24,289 nt of DNA. Source: Bacteroidota bacterium (GTDB lineage: Bacteria > Bacteroidota > Bacteroidia > Chitinophagales > Chitinophagaceae). Under the pieces are notes generated by a model that was given only the letters and a program-made list of their open reading frames with translations, did no database searches and was not told where the DNA came from. The DNA lies in assembly GCA_023436425.1 (NCBI GenBank), contig JAEZJD010000173.1, forward strand, positions 1-24,289, given 5' to 3'. The position numbers and the translations under genes are program-made. This document shows, piece after piece, positions 16,418 to 23,199 of the stretch. Positions within the stretch are counted from its first letter, which is position 1, and the number at the start of each line of letters is the position of its first letter.

Positions 16418-16425
16418 AACCTTTG
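16418..16425 (+). promoter_or_regulatory. Possible -7 element before pth
   Basis: AACCTTTG matches six of the seven defined positions... of TAnnTTTG (first T replaced by A) and lies 16 bases before the TTG start of pth, just downstream of the rplY terminator. No -33 TTG at the standard distance was found. Confidence 0.3.
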
Positions 16426-16441
16426 CAAAAATCTTCAACTT

Positions 16442-17026
16442 TTGGTTAAATTCCTTTTGGTTGGACTCGGCAACATTGGCGCCGAGTATGCCCACACTCG
16501 TCACAACATTGGATTTGATGTAGTAATGGCTTTTGTATCAAAACACGGTGGGCAATTCTCGAACGACCGGTATGCCTACACTTCAAAGTTTAAGTGGAAG
16601 GGAAAAAGCTTTGTCTGCATTTGCCCGACAACATACATGAATCTCAGCGGTAATGCCGTTAAATATTGGATGGACAAAGAGAAGGTGCAGCTGGAAAATA
16701 TCTTAGTGGTTGTGGATGATGTGGCGCTGCCGATAAGTAAAATTCGGATTCGTCCCGGCGGTAGCGATGCTGGGCACAATGGACTAAAAAGCATTCAACA
16801 GATAATTGGCACTACGGAATACGCAAAACTTCGGTTCGGCATTGGCAACAATTATCCTAAAGGCATGCAATCACAATTTGTTCTCGGCAAATGGCTGAAG
16901 GATGAAGAGCCACTGGTGAAAAAGAAAATAGATTTGAGTGTGAATGCTATTGAAAGCTTTGCAGTAGAAGGTATTTCTGCGGCTATGAATAAATTCAATA
17001 ATCTTGAAATTACGCTTGAGGAATAA
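16442..17026 (+). CDS. pth: Peptidyl-tRNA hydrolase, TTG start
   Basis: Pth frees tRNA from peptidyl-tRNA that drops off the ribosome, an essential cytoplasmic task. The 194-residue protein has all catalytic landmarks: GLGN with Asn11, TRHNIGF with His21, TTYMNLSG with Asn67, VVVDDVALP with Asp92/93, and SDAGHNGLKSI with Asn113. The family motif begins at residue 4, so translation must start at or next to TTG 16442. The frame is open back to a TAA at 16394 but has no ATG or GTG in between. The TTG start is therefore well supported and may keep expression low. It follows the rplY terminator; the next gene is 150 bases downstream. Confidence 0.96.
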   Translation: MVKFLLVGLGNIGAEYAHTRHNIGFDVVMAFVSKHGGQFSNDRYAYTSKFKWKGKSFVCICPTTYMNLSGNAVKYWMDKEKVQLENILVVVDDVALPISKIRIRPGGSDAGHNGLKSIQQIIGTTEYAKLRFGIGNNYPKGMQSQFVLGKWLKDEEPLVKKKIDLSVNAIESFAVEGISAAMNKFNNLEITLEE

Positions 17027-17118
17027 AACAAATTTATTTACTTTGAAGTCCACCTACCTTGTTTCAAGGATCAAAATCCAATTTTTCCTTTGTAATTCCT
17101 GAATATTAGGGATCAACG

Positions 17119-17135
17119 ATTTCACCATGTGAAAT
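17119..17135. repeat. Perfect inverted repeat upstream of the FAH-family gene
   Basis: ATTTCAC (17119-17125), spacer CAT, GTGAAAT (17129-17135). An outer pair GGAT (17110-17113) and ATCC (17140-17143) extends the symmetry. It lies about 40-60 bases before the ATG at 17177 in the 150-base pth/FAH gap. It could be an operator or a leader stem; no U-run follows. Confidence 0.45.
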
Positions 17136-17176
17136 AAGTATCCTTCAATATTTACAACTAAGTATAAACCATCTGT

Positions 17177-17788
17177 ATGAAGATTTTTTGCGTAGGCCGT
17201 AATTATGTTGACCATGCGAAGGAGTTAGGAAATGACGTACCGGACGAACCAGTGATTTTCATGAAGCCGAAAAGCGCTTTGCTTCAGCCGCACACACCTT
17301 TTTACTACCCTGAATTCACAAACGAATTACATTACGAATGTGAGTTGGTGCTGCGCATTTCTAAGAACGGAAAATACATCCAGGAGAAGTTTGCAAACAA
17401 ATACTACGATGCAGTGACCGTTGGGATCGACTTTACTGCCCGAGACATTCAGGATGAACTAAAAAAGAAGGGATTGCCCTGGGAAAAAGCCAAAGCATGG
17501 GACAATTCTGCTGCCGTTGGCAAATGGTTGCCGCTAAACACCATTAGAGATAAAAGCGATATTCCTTTTGGTCTATACAAAAACAAAGAGCTTGTTCAGC
17601 AAGGTACTTCAGCAGATTTGATATTCGAATTCGACTACCTCATCTCCCATATTTCAAACTATTTTTCTATCAACATTGGCGATCTTGTTTTCACCGGCAC
17701 ACCAAAAGGCGTTGGTGAAGTGGTCGTTGGTGATGAAATAGAAGCATTCATCGAAAAAGAAAGTTTGCTTGAGCTTGAAATAAAGTAG
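17177..17788 (+). CDS. Fumarylacetoacetate hydrolase family protein (FAHD1/YcgM-like)
   Basis: A 203-residue cytoplasmic enzyme of the FAH superfamily, short acylpyruvase/oxaloacetate-decarboxylase-like type. The fold signature is plain: KIFCVGRNYVDHAKEL at the start, metal ligands in LHYECELVLRI (Glu54, Glu56) and GIDFTARDIQ (Asp85), followed by KGLPWEKAKAWDNSAAVGKW and the glycine-rich DLVFTGTPKGVGEV near 183-196. Family members cleave or decarboxylate acylpyruvates such as oxaloacetate; which substrate is used here cannot be told. ATG 17177 is the natural start. It stands alone between pth and the E1 gene (68 bases downstream), which handles other 2-oxoacids. Confidence 0.92.
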   Translation: MKIFCVGRNYVDHAKELGNDVPDEPVIFMKPKSALLQPHTPFYYPEFTNELHYECELVLRISKNGKYIQEKFANKYYDAVTVGIDFTARDIQDELKKKGLPWEKAKAWDNSAAVGKWLPLNTIRDKSDIPFGLYKNKELVQQGTSADLIFEFDYLISHISNYFSINIGDLVFTGTPKGVGEVVVGDEIEAFIEKESLLELEIK

Positions 17789-17821
17789 CTTTTGTCCCCG
17801 CAACGCATCTCATTCTCTGGC

Positions 17822-17849
17822 TTTGTTAACCTGTCTGTTTCTTAATTTG
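17822..17849 (+). promoter_or_regulatory. Possible promoter of the E1 gene
   Basis: TTTG (17822-17825) and TTAATTTG (17842-17849), spaced 16 bases apart, resemble the -33/-7 pair with one mismatch in the -7 box. The ATG at 17857 follows only seven bases later, which implies an extremely short leader. Confidence 0.4.
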
Positions 17850-17856
17850 CGGGCGA

Positions 17857-19908
17857 ATGGATCGTGAACTTCTCCTTAAGGCATACAGATTAATGTACAG
17901 CGTCAAAGAGATGGCGGAAACGTACGAAGCCAACCGGCAGATTACAAAATATGTACACTCAACGTCCAGAGGTCACGAAGCCATTCAGCTTGCCACAGCT
18001 TTTCAATTGCAACCACAAGATTGGGTAAGTCCCTACTACCGGGATGAAAGTCTTCTACTCGGCATGGGCTGGTCACCTTATGAATTAATGCTGCAGTTGC
18101 TCACGAAGGCCGATGACCCGTTCACCGGTGGCAAAAGTTATTATTCACATCCAAATTCAAGAGAAGAACACAGGCCGAAAATCATTCATCAAAGCAGTGC
18201 AACAGGCATGCAGGCCATACCTACTACAGGTGTGGCACAGGGAATTCAATATTTGTCAAAGGTTTCGGAGGCATCAAATCGAAACGCTACTAACGCGATT
18301 GTTGTTTGCTCGCTTGGCGATGCATCAGTCACGGAAGGCGAGGTTGCCGAGGCGCTGCAGTTTGCGGTATTAAAACAACTGCCCATCATTTATCTGGTGC
18401 AGGACAATGACTGGGGCATAAGTGTATCTGCAGAAGAAGGCCGTGCAATGGATGCTTACGAGTATGCAGCAGGATTTAAAGGGTTGAATAGAATAAGAGT
18501 TGATGGAACGGATTTTTTCGAGAGCTACAAAGTAATGCAGCAGGTAATTAAAGATGTTCGGCAACATCGCCGACCGTGGCTCGTGCAGGCAAAAGTTAGT
18601 TTGCTAAACCATCACACAAGCGGCGTTCGAAAAGAATTTTACCGCACAGCCGAAGATTTGGAAAAACATGCCGGCTCCGATCCTTTGCCCAAGCTTCGCA
18701 AAGCAATAGTTCAAGAATTTGGGGATGAATATTTAAGGCAACTGGAAGATGATGTTGCTGGCGATATTAAACAAAAGTTTGAAGAAGCAGTTGCTGCGCC
18801 CGAGCCCGATCCATCAAGAGTTTCCGATCACGTTTTTGTTGCCACACCAATTACGGAAGAAAAAGGAGAAAGAGCTCCGGCAAAGAGAGAGAAAGTAATC
18901 ATGGTGGATGCAGCGCTTTTTGCCATCCGTGAACTGATGGAAGATCATCCTGAATGTTTGCTCTATGGTCAGGATGTGGGAAGAAGACTTGGTGGTGTTT
19001 TTCGCGAAGCAGCAACACTTGCAGAAAAGTTTGGAGATAATCGTGTATTTAATACTGCCATTCAGGAGGCGTATATTATTGGTTCTACTGTAGGCATGAG
19101 TGCAGTCGGTTTGCGACCGATTGTTGAAGTACAATTCGGTGATTATATCTATCCAGGGTTTAACCAGCTCGTATCAGAAATTTCGAAATCGTGCTATCTC
19201 TCCTGTGGAAAGTTCCCCGTGTCGACCGTTATTCGTGTGCCGGTTGGCGCATACAATGGCGGCGGTCCGTATCATAGCGGGTGTGTTGAAACGACGATAC
19301 TGAGCATCAAAGGAATTAAGGTGGCATATCCATCGAATGCAGCAGATATGAAAGGATTAATGAAAGCTGCTTACTACGACCCAAATCCGGTTGTAATGCT
19401 GGAGCATAAAGGATTGTACTGGAGCAAAGTTGCGGGAACGGAAGATGCGAAAACAGTTGAGCCATCCCGCGATTATGTGCTGCCTTTAGGAAAAGCAAAC
19501 ATAGTATTGAAAGCAGATGATGATGCTGTAGCAAATGGCGAATCTGCTTGCGTCATCACCTACGGTATGGGAGTTTATTGGGCCAAAGCAGCAGCAAAAA
19601 ACTTCGCTGGCAGAATTGAAATAGTCGATTTGCGCACGTTATATCCTCTTGATGAAGACCTTATCTTTTCAACTGTAAAAAGACATGGACGATGTTTGCT
19701 GTTGACTGAAGAGCAGCAAAACAATTCGTTTGCAGAAGCATTGGCGGGCAGAATATCTAAAGCTTGTTTTCGGTGGTTGGATGCTCCGGTTGAAGTGTTG
19801 GGTGCTTTGAACCTGCCGGCCGTGCCGCTTAACATGGGGTTAGAAATTGCCATGCTGCCCAATGCAGAAAAAGTGCGGCAGCGGTTGGAGCTACTTTTGC
19901 AGTATTGA
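17857..19908 (+). CDS. Fused alpha-beta E1 component of a 2-oxoacid dehydrogenase
   Basis: A 683-residue thiamine-diphosphate enzyme joining both E1 chains, likely of the branched-chain 2-oxoacid dehydrogenase (2-oxoisovalerate) type. The alpha part (about 1-320) has STSRGHEA, the TPP/Mg motif LGDASVTEGE at 153-161 to QDN at 182-184, and HHTSGVRKEFYR, the phosphorylation-loop region of E1-alpha. A charged, Pro/Glu-rich linker (about 312-345) leads to the beta part (about 347-683), with LYGQDVGRRLGGVFR, IQEAYIIG (Glu404), VEVQFGDYIYPGFNQ and a transketolase C-terminal domain (about 540-680). Fused E1 of this kind is usual in Bacteroidota. No E2 or E3 gene is nearby, so the partners must be encoded elsewhere. 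It ends three bases before the DUF2905 gene. Confidence 0.93.
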   Translation: MDRELLLKAYRLMYSVKEMAETYEANRQITKYVHSTSRGHEAIQLATAFQLQPQDWVSPYYRDESLLLGMGWSPYELMLQLLTKADDPFTGGKSYYSHPNSREEHRPKIIHQSSATGMQAIPTTGVAQGIQYLSKVSEASNRNATNAIVVCSLGDASVTEGEVAEALQFAVLKQLPIIYLVQDNDWGISVSAEEGRAMDAYEYAAGFKGLNRIRVDGTDFFESYKVMQQVIKDVRQHRRPWLVQAKVSLLNHHTSGVRKEFYRTAEDLEKHAGSDPLPKLRKAIVQEFGDEYLRQLEDDVAGDIKQKFEEAVAAPEPDPSRVSDHVFVATPITEEKGERAPAKREKVIMVDAALFAIRELMEDHPECLLYGQDVGRRLGGVFREAATLAEKFGDNRVFNTAIQEAYIIGSTVGMSAVGLRPIVEVQFGDYIYPGFNQLVSEISKSCYLSCGKFPVSTVIRVPVGAYNGGGPYHSGCVETTILSIKGIKVAYPSNAADMKGLMKAAYYDPNPVVMLEHKGLYWSKVAGTEDAKTVEPSRDYVLPLGKANIVLKADDDAVANGESACVITYGMGVYWAKAAAKNFAGRIEIVDLRTLYPLDEDLIFSTVKRHGRCLLLTEEQQNNSFAEALAGRISKACFRWLDAPVEVLGALNLPAVPLNMGLEIAMLPNAEKVRQRLELLLQY

Positions 19909-19911
19909 TAT

Positions 19912-20136
19912 ATGGATCAAAACTGGGGTAAATACATCATTTTCTTTGGTGCGCTTGTAATAATAGTCGGACTACTCATCTACTTTTTTCATGACAAGCT
20001 GCATTGGATTGGACGACTGCCTGGCGACATTCGTGTGGAAAAAGAAAATTTCCGCTTTTACGTTCCAATTACAACAATGATTTTGTTGTCGCTGCTGCTG
20101 ACGGCGGTTGTTACCTTATTTAGAAGGTTTCTATAG
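19912..20136 (+). CDS. DUF2905 small membrane protein
   Basis: A 74-residue inner-membrane protein of the DUF2905 family (PF11146), function unknown. Two hydrophobic segments (about 8-26 and 51-70) flank the conserved loop WIGRLPGDIRVEKENFRFYVPITTMILLS, which is the family signature. The N-terminus MDQNWGKYIIFFGALVIIVGLLIYF is typical. ATG lies three bases after the E1 stop, so it is surely co-transcribed with E1, although no functional link is known. About 75 bases separate it from typA, which has its own promoter-like element. Confidence 0.92.
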   Translation: MDQNWGKYIIFFGALVIIVGLLIYFFHDKLHWIGRLPGDIRVEKENFRFYVPITTMILLSLLLTAVVTLFRRFL

Positions 20137-20194
20137 ATCATCAAACTTTTTGTTAACTCACTCTATTCCATCCGCTTACCCCACCTGATTAACG

Positions 20195-20202
20195 TACCTT
20201 TG
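20195..20202 (+). promoter_or_regulatory. Bacteroidota-type -7 element before typA
   Basis: TACCTTTG fits TAnnTTTG exactly, followed by CCGCCGCATT and the typA ATG at 20213. Only ten bases separate box and start codon, so the leader would be a few bases long. No -33 TTG is found 17-23 bases upstream. Confidence 0.5.
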
Positions 20203-20212
20203 CCGCCGCATT

Positions 20213-22024
20213 ATGGAAATCAGAAACATCGCAATCATCGCCCACGTTGACCACGGAAAAACTACTCTTGTTGATAAGATTCTTCACGCCACCAAAGTGT
20301 TTCGCGATAACCAGGAAACCGGTGAGCTGATTATGGATAGCAATGATCTTGAAAGAGAAAGAGGCATTACCATTTTCAGTAAGAACGCAGCAGTAGTCTA
20401 CAAAGGAGTTAAGATAAACGTTATCGACACCCCCGGTCACGCCGACTTTGGCGGTGAAGTGGAACGTGTGCTGAAAATGGCTGATGGTGTGTTGTTGCTT
20501 GTTGATGCTTTTGAAGGCCCGATGCCGCAGACTCGTTTTGTTTTGCAAAAGGCGCTGCACCTGAACCTTAAGCCGATCGTTGTCATCAACAAAGTGGATA
20601 AGCCGAACTGTCGCCCCGACGAAGTGCACGATGCTGTTTTTGAGTTATTCTTTAACCTTGATGCAACAGAAGAACAACTTGATTTTCCGACGTACTATGG
20701 CTCCGGAAAGAATGGATGGTTCAATGACAGTCTTGAACAAAGCGCCGATATCACTCCTTTGTTGGATGGAATCTTAAAGTATGTTCCGCCTCCCAAAGTT
20801 TCGGAAGGTCCGTTGCAAATGCAAATCACATCTCTTGATTATTCTTCATTTCTCGGTCGAATTGCCGTTGGCAGTGTTGCCCGCGGGGTAATCAAAGAGA
20901 ATCAGCAGATCGCATTAATGCAAGACGATGGTGCTGTAAAAAAGCAAAGAGTACGTGAACTGTACGTTTTTGAGGGCATGGGCAAAAAGAAAGTGAGCGA
21001 AGTTTTTGCGGGCGATTTGTGCGCTGTTGTCGGTCTCGAAGATTTTAATATCGGAGATACAATTGCCGATGTGGAAAATCCCGAAGCGCTGCCAAACATC
21101 AGTGTGGACGAACCGACAATGAACATGCTTTTTTCTATTAACAACTCTCCATTTTTTGGTAAGGATGGAAAGTTTGTTACCTCGCGTCACTTACGCGATC
21201 GCCTGATGAAAGAAACTGAAAAAAACCTGGCGTTGAAGGTAGAAGATACGGACAGCGCAGACAGCTTTATGGTGTATGGTCGCGGCATTTTGCACCTTGG
21301 AATTTTAATTGAGACCATGAGAAGGGAAGGCTACGAGTTAACGATCGGTCAGCCGCAGGTGATTACCAAGGAGATAAACCACCAGAAATCTGAACCTTTC
21401 GAACTGCTTGTTGTAGATGTTCCTCAGGAGTATTCTTCGAAGGTGATTGATATGGTTACACGCCGAAAAGGTGAGCTGCATGTAATGGAAACGAAAGGAG
21501 ACATGCAGCATCTTGAGTTCGAAATACCTTCTCGCGGTTTGATGGGTTTGCGTACCCAAATGCTCACCAACACTGCTGGTGAAGCTGTGATGAATCATAG
21601 GTTCATTGATTATAAGCCATGGAAAGGTCCGATTCCCGGGCGCAACAATGGCGTGTTGGTGGCTAAGGACGCCGGAACTACCACAGCGTACTCCCTCGAT
21701 AAACTTCAGGACCGGGGATATTTTTTCGTTGACGCCGGAGAAGAGGTTTACAAGGGAATGATCATCGGTGAAAACAACAAACCCGGTGACATAGTTGTAA
21801 ACTCAAATGAAGGTAAAAAGCTCACCAACCACCGCGCAAGTGGAAGCGATGCGGCAACTAACATTCAGCCAAAGCGGGAGATGAGTCTGGAAGAATGCAT
21901 GGAATACATTCAGCAGGATGAGTGCATAGAAGTAACGCCGAACAACATCCGTATGCGCAAGGTAATTCTTGACGAAGAGGAAAGGAAAAAGCAGCAGAAG
22001 AGGCTTAGTGCCGAAGCAGTTTAG
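20213..22024 (+). CDS. typA: Translational GTPase TypA/BipA
   Basis: TypA (BipA) is an EF-G-like ribosomal GTPase that helps late large-subunit assembly and stress adaptation. The 603-residue length is normal. G motifs: AHVDHGKTTL (10-19), RERGITI (48-54) with the switch I Thr, DTPGHADFGGEV (72-83), NKVDKP (126-131) and SGKNGW. Domains II, III and V follow, and the TypA C-terminal domain is recognisable in RGLMGLRTQMLTNTAGEAVMNHRF and PGDIVVNSNEGKKLTNHRASGSD. ATG 20213 gives MEIRNIAIIAHVDHG, the family N-terminus. It is a single-gene unit between its own promoter-like box and the terminator at 22049. Confidence 0.98.
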   Translation: MEIRNIAIIAHVDHGKTTLVDKILHATKVFRDNQETGELIMDSNDLERERGITIFSKNAAVVYKGVKINVIDTPGHADFGGEVERVLKMADGVLLLVDAFEGPMPQTRFVLQKALHLNLKPIVVINKVDKPNCRPDEVHDAVFELFFNLDATEEQLDFPTYYGSGKNGWFNDSLEQSADITPLLDGILKYVPPPKVSEGPLQMQITSLDYSSFLGRIAVGSVARGVIKENQQIALMQDDGAVKKQRVRELYVFEGMGKKKVSEVFAGDLCAVVGLEDFNIGDTIADVENPEALPNISVDEPTMNMLFSINNSPFFGKDGKFVTSRHLRDRLMKETEKNLALKVEDTDSADSFMVYGRGILHLGILIETMRREGYELTIGQPQVITKEINHQKSEPFELLVVDVPQEYSSKVIDMVTRRKGELHVMETKGDMQHLEFEIPSRGLMGLRTQMLTNTAGEAVMNHRFIDYKPWKGPIPGRNNGVLVAKDAGTTTAYSLDKLQDRGYFFVDAGEEVYKGMIIGENNKPGDIVVNSNEGKKLTNHRASGSDAATNIQPKREMSLEECMEYIQQDECIEVTPNNIRMRKVILDEEERKKQQKRLSAEAV

Positions 22025-22048
22025 CATCTTGTTAAAAATAAAAATGCC

Positions 22049-22075
22049 AGCCACTCGTTAGTGGCTTTTCTTTTG
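22049..22075 (+). terminator. Rho-independent terminator after typA
   Basis: AGCCACT (22049-22055) and AGTGGCT (22060-22066) pair perfectly around a CGTT loop and are followed by TTTCTTTT. It lies 25 bases after the typA stop. Confidence 0.9.
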
Positions 22076-22107
22076 ATATTAATTAACGTCGCATCTAAAC
22101 GATCATT

Positions 22108-22965
22108 ATGATGCTGAATAAAGTATTGCCGTTCATTTTGCTCGGATTTGGGCTTTGGACCTGCAATCTCATAGAAGGAAAGCCTGAAGACAAAAAGCTT
22201 CCAAAAAAAATGTCGTATTCCTACGAGTGTGTAGACAGCACTGTGAGCGAAAGTTACACAAGCAAAACAATTAGGAAAGCTTCAGACATAATTCGCGACA
22301 TAACTGTGGATGAAGACCGGATTACTGACGAACTGCAAAACGAATACGGCGATCAGTTTCACCAGGATGCGATCGAAACGAAAACCTTCACACTGGTGAA
22401 CAATCCGCAAATATCAGAGCAGCTAACAAGGATCATGAACGATCTGCTGCGTGTGCGGGAAAAACCTTCTAAGATTAAATACTCAATCTACCTGCTCGAC
22501 GACAGTCAGATCAATGCTTTCACTTTTGGCGGGCATATTTATGTAACGAAAGGCATGCATGACAAATGCAAAGACAACACGGCATTGCTTTATTCGATTA
22601 TCGGTCACGAGATCGGGCATTCAGAAAAAGGTCATATCAAAAAAACTATTCAGGAAATGATGTTTTCTGAAAAGGTTTTCGGTCAGGAAAATGGACTGGA
22701 GATTTTCCAAATAAAAAGGTTACTCACCGCAAGTTTCAACCAACGTAATGAACTGGAAGCAGATTATTACGGAACTGATTTGACGTATAGTTTAAACCAG
22801 GATATTTGTTCCGCCGTATCTTTTTGGCAGGAGATGGCAAAAAGTGAAAATCAATATAGCAAGCTAGAAGATTTTTTTAGGACGCATCCTTTTTCTGCCT
22901 TGCGTGCACGATGTTTGAAAGATCACATCTGGACAAATTTTCACAAAGATTGCGCTGCTCATTAA
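22108..22965 (+). CDS. M48-family metallopeptidase, probably periplasmic
   Basis: A 285-residue zinc metallopeptidase of the M48 (BepA/Oma1/LoiP-like) class. The hydrophobic N-terminus (about 3-18) suggests export. Cys19 in GLWTCNL could be a lipidation site, but the lipobox (Leu-Trp-Thr-Cys) is poor. The catalytic HExxH is IGHEIGHSEKGH (His167, Glu168, His171), and the downstream NELEADYYG (about 214-222) supplies the third zinc ligand. NAFTFGGHIYVTKGM (about 136-150) is the classic M48 strand before the active site. Such envelope proteases usually serve outer-membrane protein quality control; that is a family inference. There are two adjacent ATGs; either could be used. A 70-residue CxxC membrane protein gene follows 21 bases later. 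Confidence 0.9.
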   Translation: MMLNKVLPFILLGFGLWTCNLIEGKPEDKKLPKKMSYSYECVDSTVSESYTSKTIRKASDIIRDITVDEDRITDELQNEYGDQFHQDAIETKTFTLVNNPQISEQLTRIMNDLLRVREKPSKIKYSIYLLDDSQINAFTFGGHIYVTKGMHDKCKDNTALLYSIIGHEIGHSEKGHIKKTIQEMMFSEKVFGQENGLEIFQIKRLLTASFNQRNELEADYYGTDLTYSLNQDICSAVSFWQEMAKSENQYSKLEDFFRTHPFSALRARCLKDHIWTNFHKDCAAH

Positions 22966-22982
22966 TTTTAAAATCAATTTTG
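22950..22982 (+). promoter_or_regulatory. Possible promoter of the CxxC membrane protein
   Basis: TTG (22950-22952) and CAATTTTG (22975-22982), spaced 22 bases, resemble the -33/-7 pair with one mismatch. It overlaps the end of the M48 gene and lies four bases before the ATG at 22987. Confidence 0.35.
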
Positions 22983-22986
22983 TGCA

Positions 22987-23199
22987 ATGAACTTTCGGAT
23001 TATTTTTCTTGTTTATTGTTTAATGTTGATCACATTTGTTTCAAGTGCACAGTGTTCTGTATGCACACGTACAGCGCAGCAAATGGGCGAAAAGCCTGCT
23101 AAAGGCTTAAACGCAGGCATCCTTTACCTTGCTGCCACACCACTAGCGATTGCAGGCTTTATTGGCTATAGATGGTGGAGAAAAAACAAAGAGGATTAA
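22987..23199 (+). CDS. Small exported CxxC membrane protein, unknown function
   Basis: A 70-residue protein with a signal-like N-terminus (about 1-21, FLVYCLMLITFVSSA before QCS). The mature part starts with QCSVCTRTAQQ, a CxxC pair (Cys23, Cys26) directly after the likely cleavage site. Next come KGLNAGILYLAATPLAIAGFIGYRWW, a transmembrane segment (about 43-60) opened by the GLNAGILYL sequence, and a basic tail RKNKED. Bacteroidota have many short proteins with this layout (CxxC, then G-x-NAGILYL, then a single helix), generally left as hypothetical. The cysteines would face the periplasm and could bind a metal or take part in redox. Its stop shares bases with the stop of the convergent glycosyltransferase gene (TTAA at 23196-23199). 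Confidence 0.75.
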   Translation: MNFRIIFLVYCLMLITFVSSAQCSVCTRTAQQMGEKPAKGLNAGILYLAATPLAIAGFIGYRWWRKNKED

